Shown: positions 1-8,300 of the stretch, piece by piece
How positions within the stretch are numbered: the first letter of the stretch is position 1
Layout of the letters: each line of letters opens with the position of its first letter
Assembly (NCBI GenBank): GCA_900322175.1
Contig: ONYZ01000016.1
Coordinates: 1 to 40,628, forward strand
From: an uncultured Prevotella sp.
Lineage (GTDB): Bacteria > Bacteroidota > Bacteroidia > Bacteroidales > Bacteroidaceae
DNA length: 40,628 nucleotides
Reading direction: 5' to 3'
Notes under the pieces: generated by a model
What the model saw: the letters and a program-made list of their open reading frames with translations, nothing else
Told to the model about the DNA's origin: nothing
Database searches by the model: none
Program-made: the position numbers and the translations under genes

Positions 1-510
1 CTGATAAACGCCACCGAGGTTATCCTCAAAACTCAGGCCCTCGCCCTGTGCCTTTTTCAGCGTGATGCGCACGACGGCCTTCACCGAGGCGGCATAGCGG
101 GCACCAGGGTTCTGCACCACATCGACATGCTGAATCTGGTCGGAGCGCAGACGCGAGAGTTCCTTCATGTCCTGCACCCTTCGGCCATTGATGTAAACCT
201 CGGCATCGCCTCGACCCAGCACCTTCACGCCACCGTCGCGCTCAGCCTCAAGCGACGGAATCTTCGAGAGTGCATCGCTCACCGTTCCGGCCTTCTCCAG
301 TATCGTTCCAGCTACGGTGGTGCGCATGGCGTCACCCTTCACCCGTGTCTTCGGCAGACGACCCTTTATCACCACGCCTTTCAGTTCTTGCGTCTGGTTA
401 AACCACATTGTCGTGTCCGTCGAGATGCTATCGTTCACCTGCGCACTCAACGTCATCGTCATCATCATTGCAGCCATCAGCGCTGCCAGTCTTAAACAAA
501 TCTTTTTCAT
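1..510 (-). CDS. TonB-dependent outer-membrane receptor, N-terminal part (runs off left edge)
   Basis: Only the first 170 codons are present; the frame is open to base 1. The ATG at 510 begins a signal peptide (residues 1 to about 24, ending LSAQ). A short linker follows, then ELKGVVIKGRLPKTRVKGDAM, a typical lead-in to the plug of Bacteroidota receptors. The plug fold continues with VSDALSKIPSLE, VYINGR and VVQNPGARYA, like the plug of outer-membrane beta-barrel/TonB-receptor proteins that lack a SusD partner. The barrel lies outside the window, so the substrate cannot be judged. Upstream is a promoter-like TAATTTTG and a repeat array also found before the LiaF-like gene, so both are probably controlled by the nearby LytTR protein. 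Family membership is well supported; the role is not. Confidence 0.85.
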   Translation of the reverse strand, partial: MKKICLRLAALMAAMMMTMTLSAQVNDSISTDTTMWFNQTQELKGVVIKGRLPKTRVKGDAMRTTVAGTILEKAGTVSDALSKIPSLEAERDGGVKVLGRGDAEVYINGRRVQDMKELSRLRSDQIQHVDVVQNPGARYAASVKAVVRITLKKAQGEGLSFEDNLGGVYQ

Positions 511-562
511 ATCCTTTACTATTTTAATCATTTGTCTGATTCATTTGTCGCTTTTGACGCTG

Positions 563-570
563 CAAAATTA
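563..570 (-). promoter_or_regulatory. -7 promoter element of the receptor gene
   Basis: The minus strand reads TAATTTTG, matching the Bacteroidota -7 consensus TAnnTTTG, about 50 nt before the ATG at 510. The position where TTTG is expected (591-594) reads TATG on the minus strand, so the -33 half is degenerate. That fits a promoter needing an activator bound to the adjacent repeats. Confidence 0.55.
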
Positions 571-596
571 CAGATAGTTGCACAATCCCCCATACA

Positions 597-661
597 TCTG
601 GGATATTCTGCACAAGTTTGTGACGAATGGTGTGATAAACGGTAATTTCTGTGACGAATAG
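597..661. promoter_or_regulatory. Direct-repeat operator array, candidate LytTR binding sites (copy 1)
   Basis: Four related 12-mers lie in one orientation: TGGGATATTCTG (599), TGTGACGAATGG (619), TGTGATAAACGG (631) and TGTGACGAATAG (650). The 599-619 and 631-650 intervals are 20 and 19 nt, about two helical turns, as expected for the direct repeats bound by LytTR domains. The block TCTGGGATATTCTGCA and the block TTTGTGACGAATGG recur identically at 2277 and 2297. They lie just upstream of the receptor promoter. Binding by the LytTR protein at 2391 is an inference. Confidence 0.5.
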
Positions 662-686
662 TAGGATTAGTGAAACTCTGGTGGCA

Positions 687-717
687 AGAAAAAGGAGTCG
701 CTTGGACTCCTTTTTCT
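687..717. terminator. Bidirectional intrinsic terminator
   Basis: A perfect 13-bp inverted repeat, AGAAAAAGGAGTC and GACTCCTTTTTCT, encloses the 5-nt loop GCTTG. The stem ends in an A-tract on one side and a T-tract on the other, so it can work on both strands. It lies 16 nt past the stop of the chimeric gene and ends the leftward transcript before the receptor promoter. Confidence 0.85.
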
Positions 718-733
718 GTGCTATTTGTAGTAT

Positions 734-1306
734 TTACCACACCAATGCTCGCTTCTCCTTGGGGAGGAACATCTTGTCGGTGGGTTGGATGCCGAAAGCG
801 TCGTACCAGGTGTCGATCATCGGCAGGGCGGCCATTACACGCAGACGGGCGGGAGAGTGGACGTCGCTGTTGACGAGCATGGCGGTGTACTCGGGTGTTG
901 AGTTGCAAGCCCAGACGCGGGCGTAGGCCAGGTAGAAACGCTGGGCGGGGTTGAAGCCGTCAACATCGGTGAGGGGTTCGGAGACCATGCGGTTGGTAAA
1001 TGCACGGTAGGCAATCTTCAGGCCGCCGTTGTCGCTGACGTTCTCGCCGAGGGTCTTCTGGCCGTTAACTTTCAGACCCGGCACGGCCTCTTGCTCCGAG
1101 AACCAGTCGGCGATGACCTTGGTGCGCTCGTCCATCGCACCGGGCTTCAGACGGGTGTTGGGGAGGCCGCCCTTGATGACGACCTCCTGCAACTCAACTA
1201 ACTTGTTTACAGATTCCGTGGAGTCTTGCGGCTCCTGCGCTTGCACCGTCATTGCCCAAAACATGGCAACGACCAAAGATGTTATCCAAAAAACTAATCT
1301 TTTCAT
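734..1306 (-). CDS. Chimeric exported protein: TonB-plug leader fused to M13 metallopeptidase C-terminus
   Basis: The protein has 190 residues from the ATG at 1306; a TTG at 1315 is in frame but less likely. Residues 1-23 are a signal peptide ending VQA. Residues about 37-58 read like a receptor plug lead-in (ELQEVVIKGGLPNTRLKPGAM) and resemble the receptor at 1-510. From residue 59 (DERTK) onward the sequence is the C-terminal part of an M13 (neprilysin/PepO) peptidase. It keeps TLGENVSDNGG, with the family's third zinc-ligand Glu (E88) and paired Asp (D92), the SPARLRV segment and the terminal EKRALVW. The HExxH half of the active site and several hundred upstream residues are absent, so it should not be an active peptidase. 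It follows the BamE-like gene by 5 nt and ends in a strong terminator. It could be a decayed fusion or a retained exported domain. Confidence 0.75.
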   Translation of the reverse strand: MKRLVFWITSLVVAMFWAMTVQAQEPQDSTESVNKLVELQEVVIKGGLPNTRLKPGAMDERTKVIADWFSEQEAVPGLKVNGQKTLGENVSDNGGLKIAYRAFTNRMVSEPLTDVDGFNPAQRFYLAYARVWACNSTPEYTAMLVNSDVHSPARLRVMAALPMIDTWYDAFGIQPTDKMFLPKEKRALVW

Positions 1307-1311
1307 GTGAT

Positions 1312-1617
1312 TCAATAATGATAATACGGATAATCCTTCACAGAGTTATATGCCATCACTTTTCCGTTCGTATCGAAGGTAACAATGAACAGCATTGCCT
1401 CTGGCCCTGCTATCTCGCCAACCATCTTGCGATAGCCCCATTCTTCACTTGTTTCATTGGCATTCTTGAAGAGGGGTTTACCCAGAAGATGCTGGATTTC
1501 CTCTTTGTTCATACCCATTTCCACCTTATTGATTCTTACAGTATCACGGGTGGAGATACAACTGCTTAAATTAAGGCTCAATATCATGAGCACTATCATC
1601 AAATGTTTCTTATTCAT
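1312..1617 (-). CDS. Small lipoprotein with BamE/SmpA-like domain
   Basis: This 101-aa protein has a lipoprotein signal (LNLSSC, acylated Cys about residue 20). The segment INKVEMGMNKEEIQHLLGKP matches the conserved helix of BamE/SmpA/OmlA domains (GMTkeeVxxLLGkP). A short beta region ending VTFDTNGKVMAYNSV follows. Classical BamE belongs to the beta-barrel assembly machine, but this domain is widespread in small envelope lipoproteins, so a BAM role is not implied. It sits between the LiaF-like gene (33 nt) and the chimeric gene (5 nt), so the three are probably co-transcribed. Together they form an envelope-facing set next to a LytTR regulator. Confidence 0.75.
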   Translation of the reverse strand: MNKKHLMIVLMILSLNLSSCISTRDTVRINKVEMGMNKEEIQHLLGKPLFKNANETSEEWGYRKMVGEIAGPEAMLFIVTFDTNGKVMAYNSVKDYPYYHY

Positions 1618-1650
1618 TTCTAGCCTTTTTAATTGTCAGACAATGTAATT

Positions 1651-2208
1651 CTAATTCTTCACGTCCACGCCCCCGAAGAAGTTGCTGGCGACGATGTGGA
1701 GGGTGGGAGCCTTCGGGTCAGCAGGTCGGGCGGTATGGTTGCCGACGCCACCGATGAAACTGCGGCTCTTAACAAGGACGTTGACATGGGTGGGCACGAA
1801 GAGTTCGATGCCGCCGCAGAAGGTGTGAATGTCAATCTCCTCGTCCTCGGTGATGACGGCCTCGCGCAAGTCCATGCGGATGCCACCGCAGAAAGCATCG
1901 AGACGAGCACCGTGGAACGCCTCACCGCGATAGACGTACTCGTCGCCGCCGTAGTGAACAGAGCAGCAGATGCGCTTGCCGTCCTCGCCGATGGGCAGCG
2001 GGCGTTGCAGCCATTGATCGGGGTCGCGGCGGTAACTGTCAATGATAGTTCCCGCGCCAACATACAGCAACAGGGCCGGGGCAACGTATGCCGTCCAGGG
2101 CTGGCGCCACAGCCAGTCGTTCTCAATGATTCCCCATAGGTTGGCCAGTTTCCATGCACCAGCCACAATCAACAGAATTCCGATAATCGTTCTTGGTTTC
2201 ATAATCAT
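1651..2208 (-). CDS. LiaF-like membrane protein
   Basis: The protein has 185 residues from the ATG at 2208; the ATG at 2202 is also possible, and the A/G-rich stretch AAAAGAG lies just upstream of 2208. Two hydrophobic segments (about residues 6-28 and 38-55) are followed by a soluble region with repeated glycine turns: FCGGIRMDL, FCGGIELFVP, FIGGVGN and FFGGVDVKN. This matches the C-terminal domain of LiaF-type (cell-wall-active-antibiotic response) proteins, a stacked beta structure. In Firmicutes LiaF restrains the LiaSR envelope-stress system; here the partner would more plausibly be the divergent LytTR gene. It is the first gene of the leftward operon, with a full consensus promoter at 2243-2274. 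Confidence 0.8.
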   Translation of the reverse strand: MIMKPRTIIGILLIVAGAWKLANLWGIIENDWLWRQPWTAYVAPALLLYVGAGTIIDSYRRDPDQWLQRPLPIGEDGKRICCSVHYGGDEYVYRGEAFHGARLDAFCGGIRMDLREAVITEDEEIDIHTFCGGIELFVPTHVNVLVKSRSFIGGVGNHTARPADPKAPTLHIVASNFFGGVDVKN

Positions 2209-2242
2209 ATCTCTTTTAAACGTTTGTTGCAAAAACGCACTG

Positions 2243-2274
2243 CAAAATTACAACGGGCAGCTTATCCCTCCAAA
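2243..2274 (-). promoter_or_regulatory. Promoter of the LiaF-like operon
   Basis: On the minus strand TTTG (2274-2271) is followed after 20 nt by TAATTTTG (2250-2243), a full match to the Bacteroidota promoter form. Transcription should start near 2236, leaving a leader of about 28 nt before the ATG at 2208. Confidence 0.75.
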
Positions 2275-2276
2275 TT

Positions 2277-2350
2277 TCTGGGATATTCTGCATGATTTTG
2301 TGACGAATGGCACAAGAACATGGGATAAATGGCAGAAATGTGATGAATGG
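2277..2350. promoter_or_regulatory. Direct-repeat operator array, candidate LytTR binding sites (copy 2)
   Basis: Four 12-mers in one orientation start at 2279 (TGGGATATTCTG), 2299 (TGTGACGAATGG), 2321 (TGGGATAAATGG) and 2339 (TGTGATGAATGG), spaced 20, 22 and 18 nt. The array fills the DNA between the leftward LiaF-like promoter and the rightward LytTR promoter. It shares three exact blocks (TGCAAAATTACA, TCTGGGATATTCTGCA, TTTGTGACGAATGG) with the receptor promoter 1,680 nt away. One regulator could control both directions from here, including its own gene. Confidence 0.55.
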
Positions 2351-2382
2351 TTTGGCTATTTGGCAGAAAAATTGTACTTTTG
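2351..2382 (+). promoter_or_regulatory. Promoter of the LytTR regulator gene
   Basis: TTTG (2351-2354), 20 nt, then TACTTTTG (2375-2382) is a textbook Bacteroidota promoter. The ATG at 2391 is only 8 nt beyond the -7 box, so transcription would begin almost at the start codon, implying a leaderless or nearly leaderless mRNA. Confidence 0.75.
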
Positions 2383-2390
2383 CCGACCGT

Positions 2391-3293
2391 ATGGACAAAG
2401 GTCACAAAGAAACCATCAGCACACGTTTCATCAGCACCGCCTTCATGGTGCTGGCAATAGCCATCTTCAAGCCCTTCGGACTCGAAATGTGGCAATGGCA
2501 GGCCTACGTTCATCTGCTGGCAATATTTGCATTGGGCATGTTCAGTTGTTTCCTGACGGAAGTCATTCTGCGATACATAATCCGAATGCCCCGCTCCTAC
2601 GACCGTGGTGTCAGATATATTATCAGCCGGAATCTCCGCTTCCAATGCATCAACACGCCGTTGGTGTCGCTACTCATCTGTCTCTATCGCCACTTTGCGA
2701 TGAGCGAGCTGGTTGAGAGCAATAGACTGTCGCCCGGCAACTATCTGGAGACGCTGGTGATTATCGCATTCCTCTCCTTCGCTATCGGACTCTATTGGCG
2801 TTTTAAGTTCCGCAACAAGTATCTGGCGATGGAACTGGAAGAGACGCGACTGCTGAATGAGGAACTGAAAGAGATGCAGGAGAAACTCTTGCAAAGCGCT
2901 GCAACGGTTGTGACAGATGCCAAACCCGAAGTTCGCAAGTCGGAAGTTTCAGAACTTACCCTCGCTGGTACGACCAATGAATCCGTGACGCTCCAGATTT
3001 CCCACCTATTATATATAGAGGCTGTGGGCAATTACGTCAAGGTCTGTCATCTGCACGATGGTCAAGTGCATAATGATATGCTTCGCGCCACCATGAAGCA
3101 GATGGAGGAAACGCTTCAGCCATATCCGATGATAGTCCGCTGCCATCGCGCCTTCTTGGTAAACCTCGGCCAGATAGAGCAATTCACATCACATTCCGGC
3201 ACCCCCCAACTCCTTATCAATCACTGCCACGAGTCCCTCCCTGTCTCGCGCAGCAACATGGCGCAAATAAAGACTGCCATCAAAAGCCTATAA
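2391..3293 (+). CDS. Membrane-anchored LytTR-family transcriptional regulator
   Basis: The protein has 300 residues from the ATG at 2391; a longer frame reaches upstream, but it would cover the promoter. Four hydrophobic segments (about residues 12-30, 38-60, 84-100, 119-137) form a membrane domain. A charged helix likely to be a coiled coil follows (about 145-170), then a C-terminal LytTR DNA-binding domain (about 198-298) with ISHLLYIEAVGNYVKV and the core VRCHRAFLVNL. There is no receiver domain, so it is a one-component membrane regulator of a kind common in Bacteroidota rather than a two-component response regulator. It stands divergent to the LiaF-like operon across a direct-repeat array. 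Its likely job is autoregulation plus control of the envelope genes on the left. What it senses is unknown. Confidence 0.85.
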   Translation: MDKGHKETISTRFISTAFMVLAIAIFKPFGLEMWQWQAYVHLLAIFALGMFSCFLTEVILRYIIRMPRSYDRGVRYIISRNLRFQCINTPLVSLLICLYRHFAMSELVESNRLSPGNYLETLVIIAFLSFAIGLYWRFKFRNKYLAMELEETRLLNEELKEMQEKLLQSAATVVTDAKPEVRKSEVSELTLAGTTNESVTLQISHLLYIEAVGNYVKVCHLHDGQVHNDMLRATMKQMEETLQPYPMIVRCHRAFLVNLGQIEQFTSHSGTPQLLINHCHESLPVSRSNMAQIKTAIKSL

Positions 3294-3518
3294 TGAGGGC
3301 CTTACGCTTTACTATTTCCCTCATGAGAACCTTAATGAAGGTTAAATACGTTAAATCTACCCCTTTTAAACCTTAAAAATCAACACTACTGCCACTTTTT
3401 TACCATTTAAAGCTCAACTTATTGATTATCAGCGTTTAATATATTCAGGAACTGTATAAACAACCACGATGCATCAGCGTTATTGCGCATGATGCATCGT
3501 GGATGTGAGAAGTGTAGG
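3294..3518. other. Convergent intergenic region
   Basis: This 225-nt stretch lies between the ends of the LytTR gene and the first SusD gene. It holds two modest inverted repeats after the LytTR stop (ATGAGGG 3293-3299 with CCCTCAT 3318-3324, and AACCTT 3328-3333 with AAGGTT 3338-3343) and the strong hairpin at 3464-3502. No coding frame is credible. Confidence 0.6.
3464..3502. terminator. Strong hairpin between convergent genes
   Basis: CCACGATGCATCA (3464-3476) and TGATGCATCGTGG (3490-3502) form a perfect 13-bp stem with a 13-nt loop. On the minus strand it follows the last gene of the SusC/SusD locus and is trailed by a short T-rich run (TTGTTTATA). It probably ends that long transcript and may serve both strands. 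The T-tract is weak, so it could also act as a 3' stabilising structure. Confidence 0.65.
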
Positions 3519-5366
3519 CTATTTGAAGTCAGGACCTATTTTCCCGTTCCACTTCAGATACCAGTTGTCTTGGTTGCGAAGCTTGTTGCGTATGTCCTCG
3601 GCTACATTATTGCTACCTCCACGTGTTGATATTATGTTACCCATGAACTCGCCCGGATTACTGCTACGCAGTGCGAAGCGCATGACATCATAGAAGCGTG
3701 TTCCCTCAAAGGCAAACTCTAAGGCTTCTTCATCGAGCAGTAGTTGACTGACATACTCCTGTTGGGTGGCCAATGGCACGGGTTGTTTCTGACCGTCAAC
3801 TTCGATAGAGTCGGGGAACTGATAATACTCGTTGAGTGGAGTGAAGCCAGAACCACGTGTATGAATACCAATGGTGTTCATGGTGTTGGTAGCGCGGTTG
3901 TTCACCAAAGCCTCAGCAGTAAAGATGCCATAGCGTGAGGTGGGGAAGTCGAATGTACGTAGCCATATCGAGTCGCTCTCGTTGTAATATGGACACACAT
4001 CGTTGACAATTACATCATTGTTAAGACCTTGCGACAATATCTGGAATGCCATACGGGGATAGCCTGCCATGTTGAAAGCCTCTGCCATACGAAGATATAC
4101 CATCATCTTGCGATAGATGTGTACATTGCGGGTGTTGTATTTGCCGATGCGTTGTGTCTCAATACGCTCGCCTGTTGCTTTATCATAAGCGTAGCCCTCA
4201 CTCCAGAAGTTGAAGAGGCGCAGGTCGCCAGAACGGTGCAGTGAGAGACCTCTGGGCGAATAGATAACGCTGGTGCCATCGGTTCCTACGCAACAGTGTG
4301 CTTGTGATTCTGAGATTTCAAGTTGGCGTAGTGAGGGCGTCAGACTGTACTTGTAGTTGTTCTCTTCGGTAGAGTTGAACAGATTACGCAACTCACTGTA
4401 ATTGCCCTCAGAGCGTGTGGAGTCGCAAGGAATCATGGTAATCAGCTCGCCGTTGGCCATATAGCTTTCGCTTACATTGTAGCTTCCCCAACCTGTTACA
4501 TTCAACCAGGTGGTGTTGCCCGGTGTCCAAGTCAACATGTTGATGCCGACAGGAAATGTAGAGTTCTGACCATTGCGCTCGCTGATGTACTTGTAGTATC
4601 GCTCAGCTGCCATCTTGTACTGTTCGATGTTGCCTGAAGCACTAGCCTGCCAGAGATAGAGATCGCCCAACACGATGTTGATGGGGAACCATAAGAAGCG
4701 TGAATCATTGCCACGGATGGTACCGTAGCCAGGATACTCGCGGCCGTAGCGCTCAGCCAGTGGCTGCAGATCGTTGATGAAGTACTCGCATACAGACTCA
4801 AGGTCGTAGCTTGGGTAGCTTATTTCTGCCTCCTGCTTGGTGAGGATTGGCTTAGTGATAAATGGTACCCTGCCATAGTTCAGTACCAACTGCAGATAGG
4901 TCCATGCACGGATTGCCTTTACTGCTGCATACTCTTTCATGAAGATGTATTCGTTACGATTGTTCTTCAGTGCCGTGTCGACATGTTCTATGAAATAGTT
5001 GCAGTTGTTTATTACGGCATAGTAGTCGCGAGGTACGTTGTACTGGTTGTTATCGCCAATTTGGAACAAAGCTACATCGCGCAAGTCGCTAGAGGCCACG
5101 CTGGTGATGCTGGTAAGATCGCCTCGTACCTCTCCGAGCAGAACAGTACGATCGGCCAGGGCCTGAAGCTTATTCAAGATGCCAGTGACAGAGTAGATGG
5201 TATCGGTAGCACTGTTCAGGTGGTCCTTGTCGGCATAGATAATCTGGTTAGACTCTTGCTCAAAGAAATCAGAACACGAGGCTATTAGAGGTAAAAGGGT
5301 AAAAAGGTAAAAAGGTAAAAAACCTTTAGCCAATTTACTTACCTTATTAAATAGTATTGTTTTCAT
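3519..5366 (-). CDS. SusD/RagB-family surface lipoprotein (pair 1)
   Basis: This 615-aa lipoprotein has the acylated Cys at about residue 31 (LIASC-SDFF). The order fits SusD: an N-terminal helical part with the NCNYFIEHVDTAL segment, the conserved Y-MKEYAAVKAIRAWTYLQL helix, LGDLYLWQAS, and a C-terminal EALEFAFEGTRFYDVMRFA motif. SusD proteins sit on the cell surface as a lid over the SusC transporter and bind the ligand. The SusC partner lies 24 nt upstream and is probably co-transcribed. The signal peptide core is encoded by repeated TTTTTACC units and is nearly identical to that of the second SusD. It is the last gene before the hairpin at 3464-3502. The ligand is unknown. Confidence 0.93.
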   Translation of the reverse strand: MKTILFNKVSKLAKGFLPFYLFTLLPLIASCSDFFEQESNQIIYADKDHLNSATDTIYSVTGILNKLQALADRTVLLGEVRGDLTSITSVASSDLRDVALFQIGDNNQYNVPRDYYAVINNCNYFIEHVDTALKNNRNEYIFMKEYAAVKAIRAWTYLQLVLNYGRVPFITKPILTKQEAEISYPSYDLESVCEYFINDLQPLAERYGREYPGYGTIRGNDSRFLWFPINIVLGDLYLWQASASGNIEQYKMAAERYYKYISERNGQNSTFPVGINMLTWTPGNTTWLNVTGWGSYNVSESYMANGELITMIPCDSTRSEGNYSELRNLFNSTEENNYKYSLTPSLRQLEISESQAHCCVGTDGTSVIYSPRGLSLHRSGDLRLFNFWSEGYAYDKATGERIETQRIGKYNTRNVHIYRKMMVYLRMAEAFNMAGYPRMAFQILSQGLNNDVIVNDVCPYYNESDSIWLRTFDFPTSRYGIFTAEALVNNRATNTMNTIGIHTRGSGFTPLNEYYQFPDSIEVDGQKQPVPLATQQEYVSQLLLDEEALEFAFEGTRFYDVMRFALRSSNPGEFMGNIISTRGGSNNVAEDIRNKLRNQDNWYLKWNGKIGPDFK

Positions 5367-5390
5367 ATCTATTACTTATTTTGTTTTTTA

Positions 5391-8300
5391 TTAGAGGTTG
5401 AATTTCACACCAGCCACAAACGAGCGGCTCTGAGCCAGACGTCCTAGGTCTATTCCCTGTCCGATGACGTTGCCTGTCATAGCAAACTCGGGGTCGGAGC
5501 CCAGATACTTGGTGATGGTAAACACATTGTTGGCCTGAATCCAGAACTGCATACCTTGTATGTACTCTGACTTAAGAGGCAAGTCATAGCTCAGTGTGAC
5601 ACTCTTCAGTCGCAGATAGCTGCCATCCTCTATCCAACGGTCGCTAAAGCGCGAGTTGCCCATCGGATCTTGGAAGGTAATCTGTGGAATGTCGGTCTGT
5701 TGTCCTTCTACCTGCCAGCGGCGTACAAGTGCAGTCGATTGGTTCATAAATCGTGAGCCGCTCTCAAGTTGTGCGCGCATGTAGTTATATACATCATTGC
5801 CAACAGAATAGTTGAAACGCATATCCAACTTCATTCGCTTCCATGCTACAGTCGTGAATATGTTGCCATAGAAGTCGGGATTAGGATCTCCAATGATGGT
5901 ACGGTCGGCCTCAGTAATCTGATGGTCTCCATCGAGATCGGCAAAGTGAATGTCGCCTGCTCCGAAGTAGTTCTTGTCGACACCATTATCAGCCAGGATA
6001 TAGAGGCCTGCATTCTGTGCATCTTCTGTGGTAGAGAATACTCCCAACGACTTATAACCGTAGAATGCGTTAGCCACCTGACCAACCTGAGTGCGAATAG
6101 TAGCACCATATACCTTGCTATCCATATACTGGACATCGTCAGCCAGTTCGGTTATCTTGTTCTTGTAGTGGCCAAGGCTACCGCCTAATTGCCACTGCCA
6201 ATCTTTAAGATTGAGTACCTTGATGGTGGCATTAACATCGAAACCTGTATTCTCCAGTTTACCACCATTAGACCAGTTCTTGTCGAGTCCTGAGAGGAAA
6301 CCAAGTGACTGCTGTGTCAGTAGGTTGCTGGTCCAACTCTTGAAGACGTTGAACGAGAGTGCTAAGCGATTGCCAAGCAGACTTGTTTCCAGACCAGCGT
6401 TAAGACGACGAGTGGTCTCCCACTGTATCTTGGTATTGCCAATGCCGTCGAATGATAGACCGGCAATGGCGTGCAAGTACTGCTGTGAGCGGAAGTAACT
6501 GCGGGCTGCATAGTAGTCGATGTCGTCATTACCGCTGACATCGTAGCCGGCAGTAAAACGCAGGTAGTCAATACCCTTGACTTTTGCCAACCATGACTCG
6601 TTGCTCATCACCCATGATGCCTGTACGCCAGGGAATACGCCCCAAGCAGCCTTGAACAGACGCAAGTCACCGCCATCCTGTCCGAAACGTGAAGACCCCT
6701 CAACTGTGAGGTTGGCCTGCAGGAAGTAGCGGTTCATGTAGTTGTACTCTGCCTGAGCATACCATGCCAGCGAATTCCAGTTGTCATTGGTTCCAGCGTC
6801 ATTGGCATTCTTCAAACTTGAACTCATGAACGGGGTCTTATCGTTACCAGTGTCGTAGCCTAACTGCGAGTTCATTGTATAGTTCTCCCAGTTGATACGG
6901 GCTCCGCCAAAAATATGAACGAAGTGGGCGTCATAACGATTCTGCCAGTCTAAGCGAGTGTCGCTCATCACAGAATTCTGCTTCGAAGCCAGCGAACGAA
7001 CTTCATTGTCGCGATAGCCTCCAATGGAGCTGACATAGTAGCTTGGTGTGCCATTGATAGGAATATAGTACATTTCCTTTGTGTTCACCAAGTTGTAGCT
7101 GAAGTGCTCTGACAGTGACAGATTCTCATTGAAACGGTACTTGGGGGTAACCGTTAGGTTGAGCATTGAGTTCTCAAAGCGGTTTTTGTTCTGTGCGTCA
7201 GCATATTCGTTAATAGCAGCAGGGTTGCCTAACTTCCAGTTATAGCCGCTGTAGTTTGCCAAGGCCTCAGATAGGTATGACTCTTCTTCGATATCGAAAT
7301 GCGTACTGCTGAGTACACCGCGACCATAGCTGTAGGGACTTAGGAAAGGACTCTTTACATAAGCCAGGAACGCTGGCGATGTAGGAGTACCTTCGTCGTA
7401 GCTCTCAGGAGCGCCGTCGTTGCGGATGTTACGTGTACTGTTGGCAAACGAAGCATCGAAACGAACAGCAAAACGTTCGGTAAGTTTGATGTCAGTATTG
7501 AAGCGGATATTCAGGCGGTCCATGCTGTTATACTTCAGTGGACTTTGCTGATTGACATATCCTACAGACAGGTTGTAATTGGCCACAGCGTCACCACCCT
7601 CCACGTTGATACCGTAGTTCTGGGTCATGGCCGTCTGGTATACAAGGCTCTTCCAGTCGGTGTTCTGGTGATACTGGGTGTAATAATAGTAGTTAGGATC
7701 CTCGTTGAGGAACTTGAACTCGCGGATTGTACTATTGGTAGTCTTCAGTAGTTCGGAGGCATAACTGCGATACTGTTCGGCGTTCATCACCGATAGATAC
7801 TTAGGCTCCGTTACCACGCCTGCCGATAAGGTGGCTGTAATGCGTGTAGCCATCGACTTGTTGCGACGTGTCTGGATGAGGATTACACCGTTGGCACCCT
7901 TTGCGCCATAGAGTGCTGTACCATTGCGCATCACTGTCACCTTCTCGATGTCGTTGGGATTGATGTTCGAGAGAATATCATTGTAGAATCCATCATGCAG
8001 CAGTACGCGACCGTACTGTTGATCGATGATGACTCCGTCGATGACAACCAAAGGTTGAGCATTGACATTCAGTGAATTTAATCCCTGAATGAACATCACG
8101 CTACCTACACCAGGGGCGCCATTGCGCTGCTGTGTGTAAACTTGTGCTCCAAGCTGCTTCTGCACCTCCTCCTTGATGTTCACTGAGTTAGTGTACTTGA
8201 AGTCGTTGGCTGTAAAGTTATTCAGCACGTTGGTCTCAACCTGATATTCCAGGTTGAATGTAGAAGGATACATGCGCGACTCTTTCTGCTGCTCGCCTTT

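Noticed and set aside
734-1306. Active M13 peptidase
   Set aside because: The HExxH zinc-binding helix and most of the catalytic domain are absent.
1307-1315. TTG start for the chimeric gene
   Set aside because: The ATG at 1306 directly begins a good signal peptide; the TTG overlaps the upstream stop and adds nothing.
1633-2139. Long plus-strand frame opposite the LiaF-like gene
   Set aside because: It is a shadow: the minus-strand frame has membrane helices and LiaF-type motifs, while this frame has no recognisable domain or promoter.
2307-2390. Upstream extension of the LytTR protein to 2307
   Set aside because: It would translate the direct-repeat array and the consensus promoter at 2351-2382; the ATG at 2391 gives a normal membrane start.
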